DNA from: Gallionella sp. | GTDB lineage: Bacteria; Pseudomonadota; Gammaproteobacteria; Burkholderiales; Gallionellaceae | Assembly: GCA_028707275.1 (NCBI GenBank) | Contig: JAQTUP010000002.1 | Coordinates: 309,198 to 373,197, forward strand | Direction: 5' to 3' | Length of the DNA: 64,000 nt | Part shown: positions 9,939 through 19,352 of the stretch, piece by piece | Layout: the number at the start of each line of letters is the position of its first letter | How positions within the stretch are numbered: the first letter of the stretch is position 1 | Translations under genes and position numbers: made by a program | Notes under the pieces: model-generated | The model's input: the letters and a program-made list of their open reading frames with translations, nothing else | Database searches by the model: none | What the model was told of the DNA's origin: nothing

Positions 9939-10343
9939 ATGACGACAAACAGCATCGAGGCCGGTGTGGAGTTCTCGTTCAGAGGGGTTGACTACACGCA
10001 TACCGTCACGATCGACCTGGACGAGTTGCTGCGCCAGCACGATGCACCGCCCTCAATCCACGTAATTCTGGCGCGCCAGCACGGTATCGACACTTATTCT
10101 TACCTGTATGAAGTCATGCAGGAAGCGGATATCGAATTTTCCCGTCCGCAAGGCTACGCGAAGGATTACCTCAAAGACGGGAAATTTGATCTGCCCTTCC
10201 TGGCGGCCAACTGGCAGAGTGCAAAAACAACTGCTCTGTTGCAGCCCATCGCCTTACGGGAACTGGGCATCGAAGACCTGTACCTGCATCCTGCGCTCTG
10301 GCGCGCACTGCTCGAAGCTTACAACCTGGGAAGATCATCGTGA
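9939..10343 (+). CDS. Small protein of unknown function downstream of yajQ
   Basis: 134 aa, family not recognised. It is soluble with no signal peptide or membrane segment. Its start (SIEAGVEFSFRGVDYTHTVTIDLDELL) suggests a beta-rich N-terminus followed by helices. It lies 5 bp after yajQ, and its TGA overlaps the GTG start of the DJ-1 gene (GTGA), so the three genes form one coupled unit. Gene reality is supported by this spacing and by normal-looking composition. Confidence 0.75.
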   Translation: MTTNSIEAGVEFSFRGVDYTHTVTIDLDELLRQHDAPPSIHVILARQHGIDTYSYLYEVMQEADIEFSRPQGYAKDYLKDGKFDLPFLAANWQSAKTTALLQPIALRELGIEDLYLHPALWRALLEAYNLGRSS

Positions 10344-10882
10344 AAACAGCACTCGTATTGTTCGCCGAAGGCAGCGAAGAGCTCGAAGCGGTCACCATCG
10401 TGAACATCCTGCGCCGCGCAGGCGTTAACGTTACCCTGGCAGGCACTGCCGACGGTGCATTGCGCGGCAGCCGCAACATTACCTTGCAGCCCGACAAGAC
10501 GCTGGAGGCGGTACTGCATGAGGACTTCGACATGATCGTCCTGCCCGGCGGACAACCCGGCACCGATCACCTGGCGACAGACGCGCGAGTATTGCAACTC
10601 GTGCAACGCATGAACCGGGAGGAAAAATACGTGGCCGCCATCTGTGCCGCGCCATCCGTACTCGCCGCAGCAGGATTACTCGATGGCAAACGGGCGACCT
10701 GCTATCCTTCATGCCTGGACGATTACCCCAAGGTTCATCTGCAAACAGCCGCGATCGTCGAGGATGGCCGACTCATCACCTCGCGCGGCCCCGGCACGGC
10801 GATGGATTTCGCACTGTTGCTGGCAGAACATTTGGTCGGTGCGGCTAAACGGCAAGCCGTCGAGGCAGGATTAGTTCGCTGA
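10340..10882 (+). CDS. DJ-1/PfpI family protein (YajL-like)
   Basis: 180 aa from a GTG start that overlaps the previous stop by 4 bp. It has the class-I glutamine-amidotransferase-like fold of DJ-1/YajL/ThiJ. The nucleophile-elbow cysteine is C102 in AAICAAPSVL. The conserved acidic residue sits in FAEGSEELEA. The segment SRGPGTAMDFALLL is typical of DJ-1 proper. Expected roles are oxidative-stress chaperone or glyoxalase-like activities; which one is not decidable here. A bidirectional terminator follows, shared with rpmG on the other strand. Confidence 0.9.
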   Translation: MKTALVLFAEGSEELEAVTIVNILRRAGVNVTLAGTADGALRGSRNITLQPDKTLEAVLHEDFDMIVLPGGQPGTDHLATDARVLQLVQRMNREEKYVAAICAAPSVLAAAGLLDGKRATCYPSCLDDYPKVHLQTAAIVEDGRLITSRGPGTAMDFALLLAEHLVGAAKRQAVEAGLVR

Positions 10883-10924
10883 AAAAATCCGGTTATTTTA
10901 AGCAGCTCGCTCGCCAGTTAAAGC

Positions 10925-10950
10925 AAAAAACCCGCTTTCGCGGGTTTTTT
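10925..10950. terminator. Bidirectional terminator between the DJ-1 gene and rpmG
   Basis: AAAAAACCCGC, TTTC loop, GCGGGTTTTTT: a perfect inverted repeat with A- and T-runs on both sides, lying between converging genes. Confidence 0.9.
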
Positions 10951-10969
10951 CTTGTATCGGGTAACAAGC

Positions 10970-11125
10970 TTACTTCAGCTTGGTTTCCTTATACATAACA
11001 TGCTTGCGTACCACTGGATCGTATTTTTTCATTTCGATCTTGCCCGGGGTGGTGCGTTTATTCTTGTCAGTGGTGTAAAAATGGCCGGTACCAGCACTGG
11101 ATTCAAGTTTGATTTTTTCGCGCAT
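10970..11125 (-). CDS. rpmG: 50S ribosomal protein L33
   Basis: 51 aa, translating as [20 protein letters not shown] followed by [22 protein letters not shown]. This is the complete L33 family sequence of the cysteine-free (zinc-independent) type. It lies 11 bp downstream of rpmB in the usual rpmB-rpmG operon, with an AAGGAG-like site (AGGAGC) before the start. It is easily missed because it is so short. Confidence 0.97.
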   Translation of the reverse strand: MREKIKLESSAGTGHFYTTDKNKRTTPGKIEMKKYDPVVRKHVMYKETKLK

Positions 11126-11136
11126 TTTTTAGCTCC

Positions 11137-11373
11137 TTAGATTTTTTCGCCACGTGCGCGCATATCAGCCAATACGACCTCGATACCATTCTTGTCGATG
11201 GTACGCAAACCCGCATTGGTCAAGCGCAGGCTTACCCAGCGATTTTCAGCTTCGACCCAGAAGCGACGACGTTGCAGATTAGGCAAGAAGCGACGCTTGG
11301 TTCTGTTATTCGCATGTGAAACATTGTTACCGCTCATCGGGCCCTTGCCCGTCACTTGACATACTCGCGCCAT
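11137..11373 (-). CDS. rpmB: 50S ribosomal protein L28
   Basis: 78 aa from ATG 11373; the frame extends to 11460, but L28 always starts [10 protein letters not shown]. Diagnostic sequence: [32 protein letters not shown], then [16 protein letters not shown]. It binds 23S rRNA in the large subunit and heads the rpmB-rpmG operon. Confidence 0.97.
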   Translation of the reverse strand: MARVCQVTGKGPMSGNNVSHANNRTKRRFLPNLQRRRFWVEAENRWVSLRLTNAGLRTIDKNGIEVVLADMRARGEKI

Positions 11374-11471
11374 GCTTCTACTCCAACCGATTTTCAAAAG
11401 AGCGCGGATTTTACAGTCGGAAGCAAAAAAACTCAACCTTAATTTTCGTTTAAGCTGCAAAAAATGGCTGT

Positions 11472-11580
11472 CCGCAGATTAAATTGATTAACGCAGATTA
11501 AACAGATGCTTATATATCGCGGCCAACCGACGTGCCGCAATTTTGTAACTTATTGTTAATCTGCATAAATCTGCAAAATC
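11472..11580. repeat. GCAGATTAA-type palindromic intergenic repeat
   Basis: Two direct copies of CGCAGATTAA (11473 and 11492 areas) face two inverted copies (TTAATCTGC, AAATCTGC) near 11556-11574, making a long imperfect stem between rpmB and the CorA-like gene. This is a type of A/T-rich intergenic repeat seen in many bacteria. The gap up to 11689 also holds a GAGCCTTCGGAGGC hairpin and no gene. Confidence 0.55.
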
Positions 11581-11688
11581 CTGGGATAAAAATGAGCCTT
11601 CGGAGGCGCAGCCGACCAGTTTTCAGCCGATTTCCTTTAAATCCGACAGACTGCTAGAATCGCGGCAAATTCACGGGCGGGCTGAATC

Positions 11689-13002
11689 ATGATCGAAATG
11701 GAAGAGAATGAAGACAAGGCTACAGTACAAAAAAACCTGCAACAGGTAAACCGCCTGCTGCACAAGCACAAACTGATCGAAACGCTGGCACACAAACAAA
11801 ACCTGGTCGAATTACAGACAAGGCTGAGCAAACTCGATTCAAAATCCGTTGCGCGCATCGTGGAAGCCTTGCCGCAGGATGACAGAGAGATTACCTGGCA
11901 GTTGATCGCCGATGAACGCAAGGAGGAAATCCTGCTGGTCATCTCGGATGACGTTCGTGAAGAACTGGTCACCAAAAACAGACCTCAGGATCGCAGTGTA
12001 ACGATACGCGTGTTCGACCTTCACGAAGGGCGTTTGCGACAAATCCCCATCTCAGGCCGCGAAGATCTGGCGCGCGTAAAACCCATATGGATAGATCTCG
12101 TGGCGCCCGATGACGATCAAATCGCCTGGGCTAAGGAATTGTTCGGGGTCGATCTGCCCAACCCGAAAGAACTGACGGATCTTGAGACCAGCGCCAGGTT
12201 CTATATGGAAGAAGGGGGGGCTGTGCATTTGCACTCGGACTTCCTGCTCGACCGTGTAGACGAATCGCGCAACGTGGCCGTGGCGTTTATTTTGCACAAA
12301 GCGACGTTATTCTCGGTGCGCAGCGAAGAATTACCCGTATTTCGCTTACAGCGTTTACGCGCCCGCGCACAATCGGGTTACGTATCCGAAGCCAAGGATG
12401 TATTGCTAGACCTGTACGCCGCAGACGTGGAATATTCAGCCAATGCACTGGAAGATGTTTACGCCGACCTGGGGGCGGTAGGCAAACAAGTGCTCAGATC
12501 CCATATCACCGACGATGAGGCCGCCGTCATACTCGCGTCCATTGCCGAAGAAGAAGACCTCAACGGTCGCATACGGCGCAATGTGCTCGATACTCGCCGC
12601 GCGCTCTCGTTTTTGATGCGCTCGAAATTTCTGTCCGAAGCCCAGCACGAAGATGTGAGGGAGATTTTGCGCGACATAGAATCCCTGGACGGGCACACCG
12701 CGTTCCTGTTCAACAAGATCAACTTCCTGATGGACGCCACGGACAGCTCGATCAACATCAATCAGAACAAGGATATCAAACGCCTGACCATTATCAGTGT
12801 GGTCTTCATGCCGCTCAATGTGTTAGCCGGTATCGGCGGAATGTCAGAATATTCCATGATGACACAAGGCATCCCCTGGCCTGTCTCCTATGCGGCGTTC
12901 ACCATCGGATTATTTGTCGTAGGCTGGCTGACTTTTGTCGGCCTGCGTTATGCAGAACTGCGAAAATCAAAGAACAGCCTGCTGACTAACCGAAAATCCT
13001 GA
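11689..13002 (+). CDS. CorA-like divalent cation transporter with MgtE-N-like domain and variant GMN motif
   Basis: 437 aa. Residues about 35-100 form short helical repeats (LSKLDSKSVARIVEALPQDDR, RKEEILLVISDDVREELV) resembling the MgtE N-terminal superhelix. Residues about 105-375 are the CorA cytoplasmic domain, with a long helix leading to the pore. Two C-terminal membrane segments follow (about 360-385 and 395-420). Between them CorA normally has YGMN; here the sequence is GIGGMSEYSMM, so the asparagine is replaced by serine. The family suggests Mg2+, Ni2+/Co2+ or Zn2+ transport, and the motif change makes the ion uncertain. No neighbour hints at the substrate. Confidence 0.85.
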   Translation: MIEMEENEDKATVQKNLQQVNRLLHKHKLIETLAHKQNLVELQTRLSKLDSKSVARIVEALPQDDREITWQLIADERKEEILLVISDDVREELVTKNRPQDRSVTIRVFDLHEGRLRQIPISGREDLARVKPIWIDLVAPDDDQIAWAKELFGVDLPNPKELTDLETSARFYMEEGGAVHLHSDFLLDRVDESRNVAVAFILHKATLFSVRSEELPVFRLQRLRARAQSGYVSEAKDVLLDLYAADVEYSANALEDVYADLGAVGKQVLRSHITDDEAAVILASIAEEEDLNGRIRRNVLDTRRALSFLMRSKFLSEAQHEDVREILRDIESLDGHTAFLFNKINFLMDATDSSININQNKDIKRLTIISVVFMPLNVLAGIGGMSEYSMMTQGIPWPVSYAAFTIGLFVVGWLTFVGLRYAELRKSKNSLLTNRKS

Positions 13003-13095
13003 CGCAGGACAGGCGACAGCACCGGAATACTTTAGTCAGGCGAGGCTTTCATACCCCCTTACGACTCACTTACATTAGCCATTTACCCTGCATAA

Positions 13096-13129
13096 GTGTA
13101 ATAATATTGTCACACAAGATACATAAGAT
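13096..13129 (+). promoter_or_regulatory. Candidate Pho box and -10 element of the pst operon
   Basis: Two 7-bp direct repeats, GTGTAAT and TTGTCAC (13096-13102 and 13107-13113), separated by AATA, match the CTGTCAT-N4-CTGTCAT pattern bound by PhoB in place of a -35. A TAAGAT -10-like hexamer starts 10 bp later (13124-13129), the classical spacing. It lies about 80-100 bp before pstS. Confidence 0.6.
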
Positions 13130-13210
13130 GCGTCTCAACTTAGAAATACTACTGCCCCGGTGTGTGCATAGCGTTTTTTTGTTCAAAGCAAACAATCCTC
13201 AGGAGAAACC

Positions 13211-14260
13211 ATGAATCGCAAGCTCAAGCAAATCATCATCGCCATCGCCGCCGCCTCTACATTCGCGTATGCCAGCGCAAGCTTCGCTACCGACATCACC
13301 GGTGCAGGCGCTACGTTCCCATACCCGGCTTATGCCAAATGGGCTGAAGCCTACAAGGCTCAATCGGGCACCAACATGAACTATCAGTCCATCGGTTCAG
13401 GCGGCGGGATCAAGCAAATCACCGCAAAAACCGTGGATTTCGGCGCATCTGACAAGCCACTGACACCTGAAGAACTCGACAAGGCCGGCCTGATGCAGTT
13501 CCCGACCATCATCGGCGGCGTAGTTCCAGTTATCAATGTCAATGGCGTCGAAAATGGCAAATTGCACCTGGACGGCGCAACGCTGGCCAATATTTATCTG
13601 GGCAAGATCACCAAGTGGAATGATCCTGCCATTGTGGCGCTGAATAAAGACGTCAAGCTGCCAGATGACATCATCACCGTCGTACATCGTTCAGACGGTT
13701 CCGGCACCAGCTTCATTTTCACCAACTACCTGTCCAAGGTCAGCGCTGAATGGAAAACTTCTGTTGGCGAAGGCACCGCAGTTCAGTGGAAATCCGGCAC
13801 CGGCGGCAAGGGCAACGAAGGCGTAGCCTCTTACGTACAGCGCATCAAGGGTTCTATCGGCTATGTCGAATATGCCTATGCATTACAAAACAAGATGAAT
13901 TCAGTGCAGATGAAGAACAAGGATGGCGCGTTCGTTGCTGCGGATGAAAAAAGCTTCAAGGCTGCCGCTGCCGGTGCTGACTGGAAAAAAGCACCTGGCT
14001 TCTACGAAATCCTGACCGACGAACCGGGCAAGGCAACCTGGCCTATCAGCGGCGCAACTTTCATCCTGATGCACAAAAACCAGGAAAAGCCTGAATCCGG
14101 TCTGGCCACACTCAAATTCTTTGACTGGGCCTATGCAAAAGGAGACAAGCTGGCATCCGATCTTGACTACGTCACCCTGCCGGACGATGTAGTCAAGCTG
14201 ATTCGCGATGCATGGAAAGTACAGATCAAGGATGCACAAGGTAAAGCCATCTGGAAGTAA
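13211..14260 (+). CDS. pstS: Phosphate ABC transporter, periplasmic binding protein
   Basis: 349 aa. A classic signal peptide (MNRKLKQIIIAIAAASTFAY..ASFA) is followed by the mature start TDITGAGATFPYPAYAKWAE. Phosphate-binding segments include SIGSGGGIKQI, DFGASDKPL and HRSDGSGTSFIF. It delivers phosphate to PstCA in the inner membrane. CAGGAGA precedes the ATG. It is first in the pstSCAB operon and is separated from pstC by a strong hairpin, which fits its need for higher expression. The Pho box upstream indicates phosphate-starvation control. Confidence 0.97.
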   Translation: MNRKLKQIIIAIAAASTFAYASASFATDITGAGATFPYPAYAKWAEAYKAQSGTNMNYQSIGSGGGIKQITAKTVDFGASDKPLTPEELDKAGLMQFPTIIGGVVPVINVNGVENGKLHLDGATLANIYLGKITKWNDPAIVALNKDVKLPDDIITVVHRSDGSGTSFIFTNYLSKVSAEWKTSVGEGTAVQWKSGTGGKGNEGVASYVQRIKGSIGYVEYAYALQNKMNSVQMKNKDGAFVAADEKSFKAAAAGADWKKAPGFYEILTDEPGKATWPISGATFILMHKNQEKPESGLATLKFFDWAYAKGDKLASDLDYVTLPDDVVKLIRDAWKVQIKDAQGKAIWK

Positions 14261-14282
14261 GCAGATGAACCGTGGCTGGCAC

Positions 14283-14322
14283 AGCACGGTTATAATCGCG
14301 GGGAGCCTGTGCTCCCCGTGCT
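14283..14322 (+). promoter_or_regulatory. Intercistronic hairpin between pstS and pstC
   Basis: Stem CGGGGAGC / GCTCCCCG with a CTGT loop (14299-14318), extended by flanking AGCACGG / CCGTGCT. No T-run follows, so it is more likely an mRNA-stabilising or partial-attenuation element that favours pstS over pstCAB than a full terminator. Confidence 0.6.
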
Positions 14323-14363
14323 TTATCCTAAGCCGTCTGTTTATCTAACCCAAAGCACACACT

Positions 14364-15326
14364 ATGCCGATGTTATTACATGAAGCCCGCCTTAAACGGC
14401 AATCTATCTTCGATACCCTGTTCCGCAACGTGACGCGTCTGGCGGCATTCGGCGTACTTGCCTTACTGGCCGCTATCCTGTTCTCGCTGGTCATGGGCAG
14501 CATGCCCGCAATTCGTGCTTTCGGTTTCGGTTTTCTGACCAGTCCCGACTGGGATCCGGTCAACGATAAATTTGGTGCGCTGATTCCTATCATCGGCACA
14601 CTCATCACCTCAGGCATCGCGCTGATCATCGCCATTCCGGTGAGTTTCGGTATCGCCTTGTTCCTGACTGAACTCTCCCCGCGCGTCCTGCGCCGCCCCT
14701 TAGGCGTCGCAATTGAACTGCTGGCGGGCATTCCCAGCATCATCTACGGCATGTGGGGCTTGTTTGTATTCGCACCACTATTCGCCGATCATGTTGAGCC
14801 CTGGCTTAACCAGCACATAGGCACCCTGCCCTATATCGGCCCGTTCTTTTCCGGTCCGCCCATGGGGATCGGCATTCTGACGGCCAGTATTATTCTGGCG
14901 ATCATGGTCATTCCTTTCATTGCCTCCGTGATGCGCGATGTCTTTGATGTCGTTCCTACCATGCTCAAGGAATCAGCTTACGGACTGGGCTCAACCACCT
15001 GGGAAGTCATGCTGAACATCGTACTTCCTTACACCAAGGTGGGGGTCGCCGGCGGCATCATGCTGGGACTGGGACGCGCGCTGGGCGAGACCATGGCGGT
15101 CACCTTCGTCATCGGCAATGCCCACGAACTGACCAAATCTCTGCTCAATCCGGGCAACAGCATTTCATCGGCACTGGCCAACGAATTCACAGAGGCGTTC
15201 GGCGAGCTCTATACCGCCTCGCTGATCGAACTGGGCCTGATCCTGTTCTTCATCACCTTTGTGGTGTTATCACTCGCACGTTACATGCTCTACAAGCTCG
15301 GACAACGTGAAGGAAAGGCTGCATAA
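14364..15326 (+). CDS. pstC: Phosphate ABC transporter permease PstC
   Basis: 320 aa with six predicted membrane helices. It forms the inner-membrane channel with PstA. The EAA loop appears as [29 protein letters not shown], and [14 protein letters not shown] is a family hallmark. PstA starts 2 bp after its stop. Confidence 0.96.
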   Translation: MPMLLHEARLKRQSIFDTLFRNVTRLAAFGVLALLAAILFSLVMGSMPAIRAFGFGFLTSPDWDPVNDKFGALIPIIGTLITSGIALIIAIPVSFGIALFLTELSPRVLRRPLGVAIELLAGIPSIIYGMWGLFVFAPLFADHVEPWLNQHIGTLPYIGPFFSGPPMGIGILTASIILAIMVIPFIASVMRDVFDVVPTMLKESAYGLGSTTWEVMLNIVLPYTKVGVAGGIMLGLGRALGETMAVTFVIGNAHELTKSLLNPGNSISSALANEFTEAFGELYTASLIELGLILFFITFVVLSLARYMLYKLGQREGKAA

Positions 15327-15328
15327 AC

Positions 15329-16174
15329 ATGATTAATCTGTACACAAGGCGCCGCATCGCCAATGCGACAGGGCTTACCGTCTCGGTCTTGGCCATGGCG
15401 TTTGGCTTATTCTGGTTGTGCTGGATTTTATGGACCCTGCTCGATCACGGCCTGCCCGCACTCACCCCGATGGTGTTCGAGAAAATGACACCGCCGCCGG
15501 GAAGTTCGGGTGGCCTGTTAAATGCCATCTTCGGCAGTCTGATGATGACGGTAATCGGCACCCTGATCGGCACACCGATCGGGATTCTGGCCGGCACCTA
15601 TCTGGCCGAATTCGGCCAGCGCGGCTGGTTGGCACCGATCACGCGCTTCATCAACGATATCCTGTTGTCCGCGCCCTCTATCGTTATCGGGCTGTTTGTC
15701 TATGAAGTTTATGTCGTCCATGTCAAACATTTTTCCGGTTGGGCCGGGACGATTGCGTTAGCCATCATCGTGATCCCGATTGTCATTCGCACCACAGAAA
15801 ACATGCTGCGCCTGGTGCCTTCCACCTTGCGCGAGGCGGCAGCGGCTCTTGGCGCACCGCAATGGAAAATCATCAGCTTTGTCACCTTAAGAGCTGCGCG
15901 CGCCGGAATCATCACAGGTGTAATGCTGGCCATCGCGCGCATCAGCGGCGAAACTGCACCGCTGCTGTTCACCGCGCTCAACAACCAGTTCTGGAGCAGC
16001 GACATGGATCAGCCGATGGCCAACCTGCCGGTCGTCATCTTCCAGTTCGCCATGAGCCCCTACCAGGACTGGCAGAATCTTGCCTGGGCCGGCGCCCTGC
16101 TGATTACCTTTAGTGTACTGACGCTCAATATCCTGGCGCGCGTACTGTTCCGTCAAAGCGCTTCAACACATTAA
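15329..16174 (+). CDS. pstA: Phosphate ABC transporter permease PstA
   Basis: 281 aa, polytopic. Hallmarks are [33 protein letters not shown], the EAA loop [20 protein letters not shown], and [15 protein letters not shown]. It follows pstC after 2 bp and precedes pstB by 12 bp, so the genes are co-translated. Confidence 0.96.
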   Translation: MINLYTRRRIANATGLTVSVLAMAFGLFWLCWILWTLLDHGLPALTPMVFEKMTPPPGSSGGLLNAIFGSLMMTVIGTLIGTPIGILAGTYLAEFGQRGWLAPITRFINDILLSAPSIVIGLFVYEVYVVHVKHFSGWAGTIALAIIVIPIVIRTTENMLRLVPSTLREAAAALGAPQWKIISFVTLRAARAGIITGVMLAIARISGETAPLLFTALNNQFWSSDMDQPMANLPVVIFQFAMSPYQDWQNLAWAGALLITFSVLTLNILARVLFRQSASTH

Positions 16175-16186
16175 CAAGGCCTAGCA

Positions 16187-16960
16187 ATGAACACCGAAAA
16201 CATCGCAAAACCAAGAGTCACCGTCAAAGATCTCAACTTTTTTTATGGCAAATATCGCGCCCTCAAAGACATCAATCTGGATATCGCAGAAAAGAAGGTA
16301 ACCGCCTTCATCGGCCCGTCAGGCTGCGGAAAATCCACCCTGCTGCGCACCTTCAACCGCATGTACCAGCTCTACCCGCAGCAGACCGCCACGGGGGCCA
16401 TCATGCTGGATGGAGACAACATCCTCGATAAGAATCAGGATCTTAACAAATTACGCGCCAAGGTAGGCATGGTATTTCAGAAGCCCACCCCCTTCCCGAT
16501 GTCTATTTACGACAACATCGCCTTCGGTGTGAAGCTCTACCAGAACCTGAACAAGAATGACATGGACGAACGCGTGGAGTGGGCGCTGAAGAAGGCCGCT
16601 CTCTGGGTCGAAGTGAAGGACAAGTTAAAGCAAAGCGGCATGGGCTTGTCCGGCGGACAGCAACAGCGTCTGTGCATCGCGCGCGCCATCGCCGTCAAAC
16701 CGGAAGTGCTGTTGCTCGATGAACCTACCTCGGCACTTGACCCGATTTCCACGGCTCACATCGAAAAACTGATCGACGAGCTGAAAGAAGACTTCACCAT
16801 CGTGATCGTGACGCACAACATGCAACAGGCCGCACGCGTCTCTGATTACACGGCATACATGTACCTGGGAGACCTGATCGAATTCGGCGATACCAGCACG
16901 GTCTTCACCAATCCAAAACGCAAGGAAACCGAAGACTATATCACCGGCCGGTTCGGCTAA
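16187..16960 (+). CDS. pstB: Phosphate ABC transporter ATPase PstB
   Basis: 257 aa. Walker [11 protein letters not shown]-loop [15 protein letters not shown], signature LSGGQQQR, Walker [13 protein letters not shown] and the switch histidine in VTHNM are all intact. It energises phosphate uptake by PstSCA. A perfect terminator follows 22 bp after the stop. No phoU, phoB or phoR follows, which differs from the common pstSCAB-phoU layout. Confidence 0.97.
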   Translation: MNTENIAKPRVTVKDLNFFYGKYRALKDINLDIAEKKVTAFIGPSGCGKSTLLRTFNRMYQLYPQQTATGAIMLDGDNILDKNQDLNKLRAKVGMVFQKPTPFPMSIYDNIAFGVKLYQNLNKNDMDERVEWALKKAALWVEVKDKLKQSGMGLSGGQQQRLCIARAIAVKPEVLLLDEPTSALDPISTAHIEKLIDELKEDFTIVIVTHNMQQAARVSDYTAYMYLGDLIEFGDTSTVFTNPKRKETEDYITGRFG

Positions 16961-16982
16961 GCGGCCTTTGCGATCTGACAAT

Positions 16983-17008
16983 AAAAAACCCGGCATGCCG
17001 GGTTTTTT
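16983..17008. terminator. Bidirectional terminator after pstB
   Basis: AAAAAACCCGGC and GCCGGGTTTTTT arms overlap in a perfect palindrome centred on CATG. It serves the pst operon and the converging gene at 17049. Confidence 0.9.
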
Positions 17009-17048
17009 ATTGGTGAATGACCGTTTGAAGCTATCGTCAGATTGCGCC

Positions 17049-17630
17049 CTACCTGTATTGCCTGTCCTGGCGCTCCTGATAGCGATCCTGATAACGATCT
17101 TGTGGCACAGGTGGAGGCGGCGCCATCTGCTGAGCCGGTTCCTCTTCGATCAAATCTACTCCGACACGCACACGAACCGTATTGCCGGGTTCGTAACGGG
17201 TAATCGCCGTACCATCCCGGCCATTATAACGATAAGTCACATTGTAGCCTGTAATGACATTACGGCTGTTTCCAACTTCACGACAGCGCTCGACCTGCTG
17301 ACTGCCCGTCTGCTGTTCAGGATTGGCCAGACGGTCACCGACCAACACACCGGCTATCGCACCAGCCGCAGTCGCCGCAGTTTTGCCATGACCGCCACCC
17401 ACCTGACTCCCAAGCAAGCCACCGGCGATTCCCCCGACGACAGCCCCCCCCATGGTTCGCTCCCGGGGCGCCCCGCCCTGCACCGTTTCATTCCAGCACT
17501 CGCGGCGAGGCTCATTGACGCGCTCGTAAATCGGCGTACTGGATACAACACGTGCAGTATCGACAAAGTCAGCAGCATAAACTTGCCCATACAAGGATGC
17601 TACGCTCAAAATTAACAGACTTTTCTTCAT
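17049..17630 (-). CDS. Secreted glycine-zipper (2TM) surface-antigen-like protein
   Basis: 193 aa from ATG 17630, with GAGGAG 8 bp before it; the frame to 17762 lacks such a site. A Sec signal peptide (MKKSLLILSVASLYGQVYA) is followed by a glycine-zipper block (TMGGAVVGGIAGGLLGSQVGGG...TAATAAGAIAGVLVGDRLA) of the Rickettsia 17-kDa-antigen type. A beta-rich region and a tail of PPPPVPQ and DRYQ/ERQ repeats complete it. It is expected in the periplasm or outer membrane. No lipobox cysteine is seen. The function of the family is poorly defined. It shares a terminator with pstB. Confidence 0.85.
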   Translation of the reverse strand: MKKSLLILSVASLYGQVYAADFVDTARVVSSTPIYERVNEPRRECWNETVQGGAPRERTMGGAVVGGIAGGLLGSQVGGGHGKTAATAAGAIAGVLVGDRLANPEQQTGSQQVERCREVGNSRNVITGYNVTYRYNGRDGTAITRYEPGNTVRVRVGVDLIEEEPAQQMAPPPPVPQDRYQDRYQERQDRQYR

Positions 17631-18159
17631 TTTATAACTCCTCAAACGGGCATGACTATCAGCCCAGATTAAACATTCGTTATTCCCGTCTGTGCAACTT
17701 ACAGCTTTCACGCGCAAATTGACGGAACGTGCATATGACCCGACGAACACAAAGATGTTCAATCATTATCGCATCGACTCACAAAAGAGTCGCAACAATA
17801 CCAGAATTACAAGCCGATACAAGCCGTTGCAACAAGATCCCGTGCTGTTAGGAAAATCCCTATTCGCACATCCTGTTTCTTCCGGAATAAACCAGCATTC
17901 CCTGATAGCAGGTGGGCTGCGATCTGAATACAATAACACCAATATAAAAAAGGATTCTCGCGTCACGTTTCCGGATGACACCCCGGATCATCCTCACAGG
18001 TATCCGGCTGCTACTTACTGACGAATTGTAAACATCACATGGCCTGCACCCCATGAACGCGGCATGAACGGCATGTCTGACATACCCGGCAAACATGATC
18101 GCACAATACATGGCTAAGGAGCGAAAGTCGACTGAGGGACACCGCGCAAGGAGTGCCAA
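17631..18159. other. Gene-free interval (529 bp)
   Basis: No convincing coding frame, repeat or RNA gene is seen. It must carry the promoter of the divergent glycine-zipper gene and that of the phosphorelay operon. The last 12 bases before 18160 hold an AAGGAG ribosome binding site. Confidence 0.6.
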
Positions 18160-19287
18160 ATGAAAAATCAACGCAAGTCAGACACTGAACCTGGCACCTG
18201 TATGACATCGGCTCAATCAGCCTGTTCGTCCGAAACCCCGTTGATCGGGAACAGCCCGATCACAGATTTTCGGGCCAAAAAAATTGAGCCTGCGAGCGCT
18301 CAAATCGTTGAAGAGGCGCAACAGATTCGCCAGGAGAGCTGGGGGGAGATCGCCGGATTCAGCCCCGATGAACAGACAGTTGCCGCAGAGCCTCTTCAGA
18401 GCTCTTGCGTTCGGCTCATGAAGCAGAACCTTGTTCTGAAAGAATCATGCCGCATGAAGAGCGAATTTATCGCCAATATGTCACACGAACTTCGCACGCC
18501 GATCAATGCCATCATCGGTTTTTCAGAACTGCTCAAAGACGGGGTCGCCGGAAAACTGCCCAAAATACAGCAGGAACACGCCACGTCAATTTTCGACACC
18601 GGGCAACACCTGCTGTCACTGGTCAACGACATCCTCGACATATCCAAGATAGAAGCCGGCATGATGCATCTTAATCATGACGATATCAATCTCAAATCCC
18701 TGCTCGAAAACAGCATAACCATGCTGCGCGAAAATGCGCAAAAACGCCACATCGAACTGACGCTGAACATCGAACCGGGACTGAGCATCATCAGCGCTGA
18801 TGAGCGCAAGTTGAAACAAATACTCTCCAATTTGTTGTCGAACGCCGTAAAATTCACCGAAGACGACGGAAATGTGAGCATCACGGCACGTCGATCGCAT
18901 CAGATGACTCGCTCCGGGAGTGAAATAGAGACCGTGGAGTTTGCTGTCCTGGATGACGGGATAGGCATCAATACTGAAGACATGAGCGGGCTGTTTCAAC
19001 CCTTTGTCCGGATTGATGACACACCACACCGCGAAGGAACCGGGCTGGGATTGACGATAGTAAAACAACTGGTGAATCTGCATGGCGGCGAGGTAGCGGT
19101 GGCGAGTATCATTGACCAGGGCAGCTCTTTCAGCTTCTGGCTACCCTCAAAACTCGAACAGCATCCATCCTCGCCGCACGGGGCCGCCGTCTTTGCCGGA
19201 CATACATCTGGTGCATGTAACGATGCGGACAAAAGCACACCTCAGGGCGAAACGCCGAAAACACAGCAACCACTAAAAGGGGTATAA
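18160..19287 (+). CDS. Cytoplasmic sensor histidine kinase (HisKA-HATPase)
   Basis: 375 aa. Residues 1-95 have no recognised sensor domain and no membrane segment. The dimerisation/phospho-acceptor region carries FIANMSHELRTPINAIIGFSELL. The catalytic domain has the N-box (KQILSNLLSNAVKF), G1 (DDGIGI) and G2 (GTGLGLTIVKQLV) motifs. A Pro/Thr-rich tail follows. It starts a four-gene set with the hybrid kinase at 19353, the degenerate HD-GYP protein and the double receiver. Strong AAGGAG upstream. The signal it senses is unknown; it may receive input from a partner. Confidence 0.9.
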   Translation: MKNQRKSDTEPGTCMTSAQSACSSETPLIGNSPITDFRAKKIEPASAQIVEEAQQIRQESWGEIAGFSPDEQTVAAEPLQSSCVRLMKQNLVLKESCRMKSEFIANMSHELRTPINAIIGFSELLKDGVAGKLPKIQQEHATSIFDTGQHLLSLVNDILDISKIEAGMMHLNHDDINLKSLLENSITMLRENAQKRHIELTLNIEPGLSIISADERKLKQILSNLLSNAVKFTEDDGNVSITARRSHQMTRSGSEIETVEFAVLDDGIGINTEDMSGLFQPFVRIDDTPHREGTGLGLTIVKQLVNLHGGEVAVASIIDQGSSFSFWLPSKLEQHPSSPHGAAVFAGHTSGACNDADKSTPQGETPKTQQPLKGV

Positions 19288-19352
19288 AACACGCAGCACC
19301 GGCGAGCGAACGACAAAGTCCCGCACAAATGACAGCCACACAAGGAGCAGCA

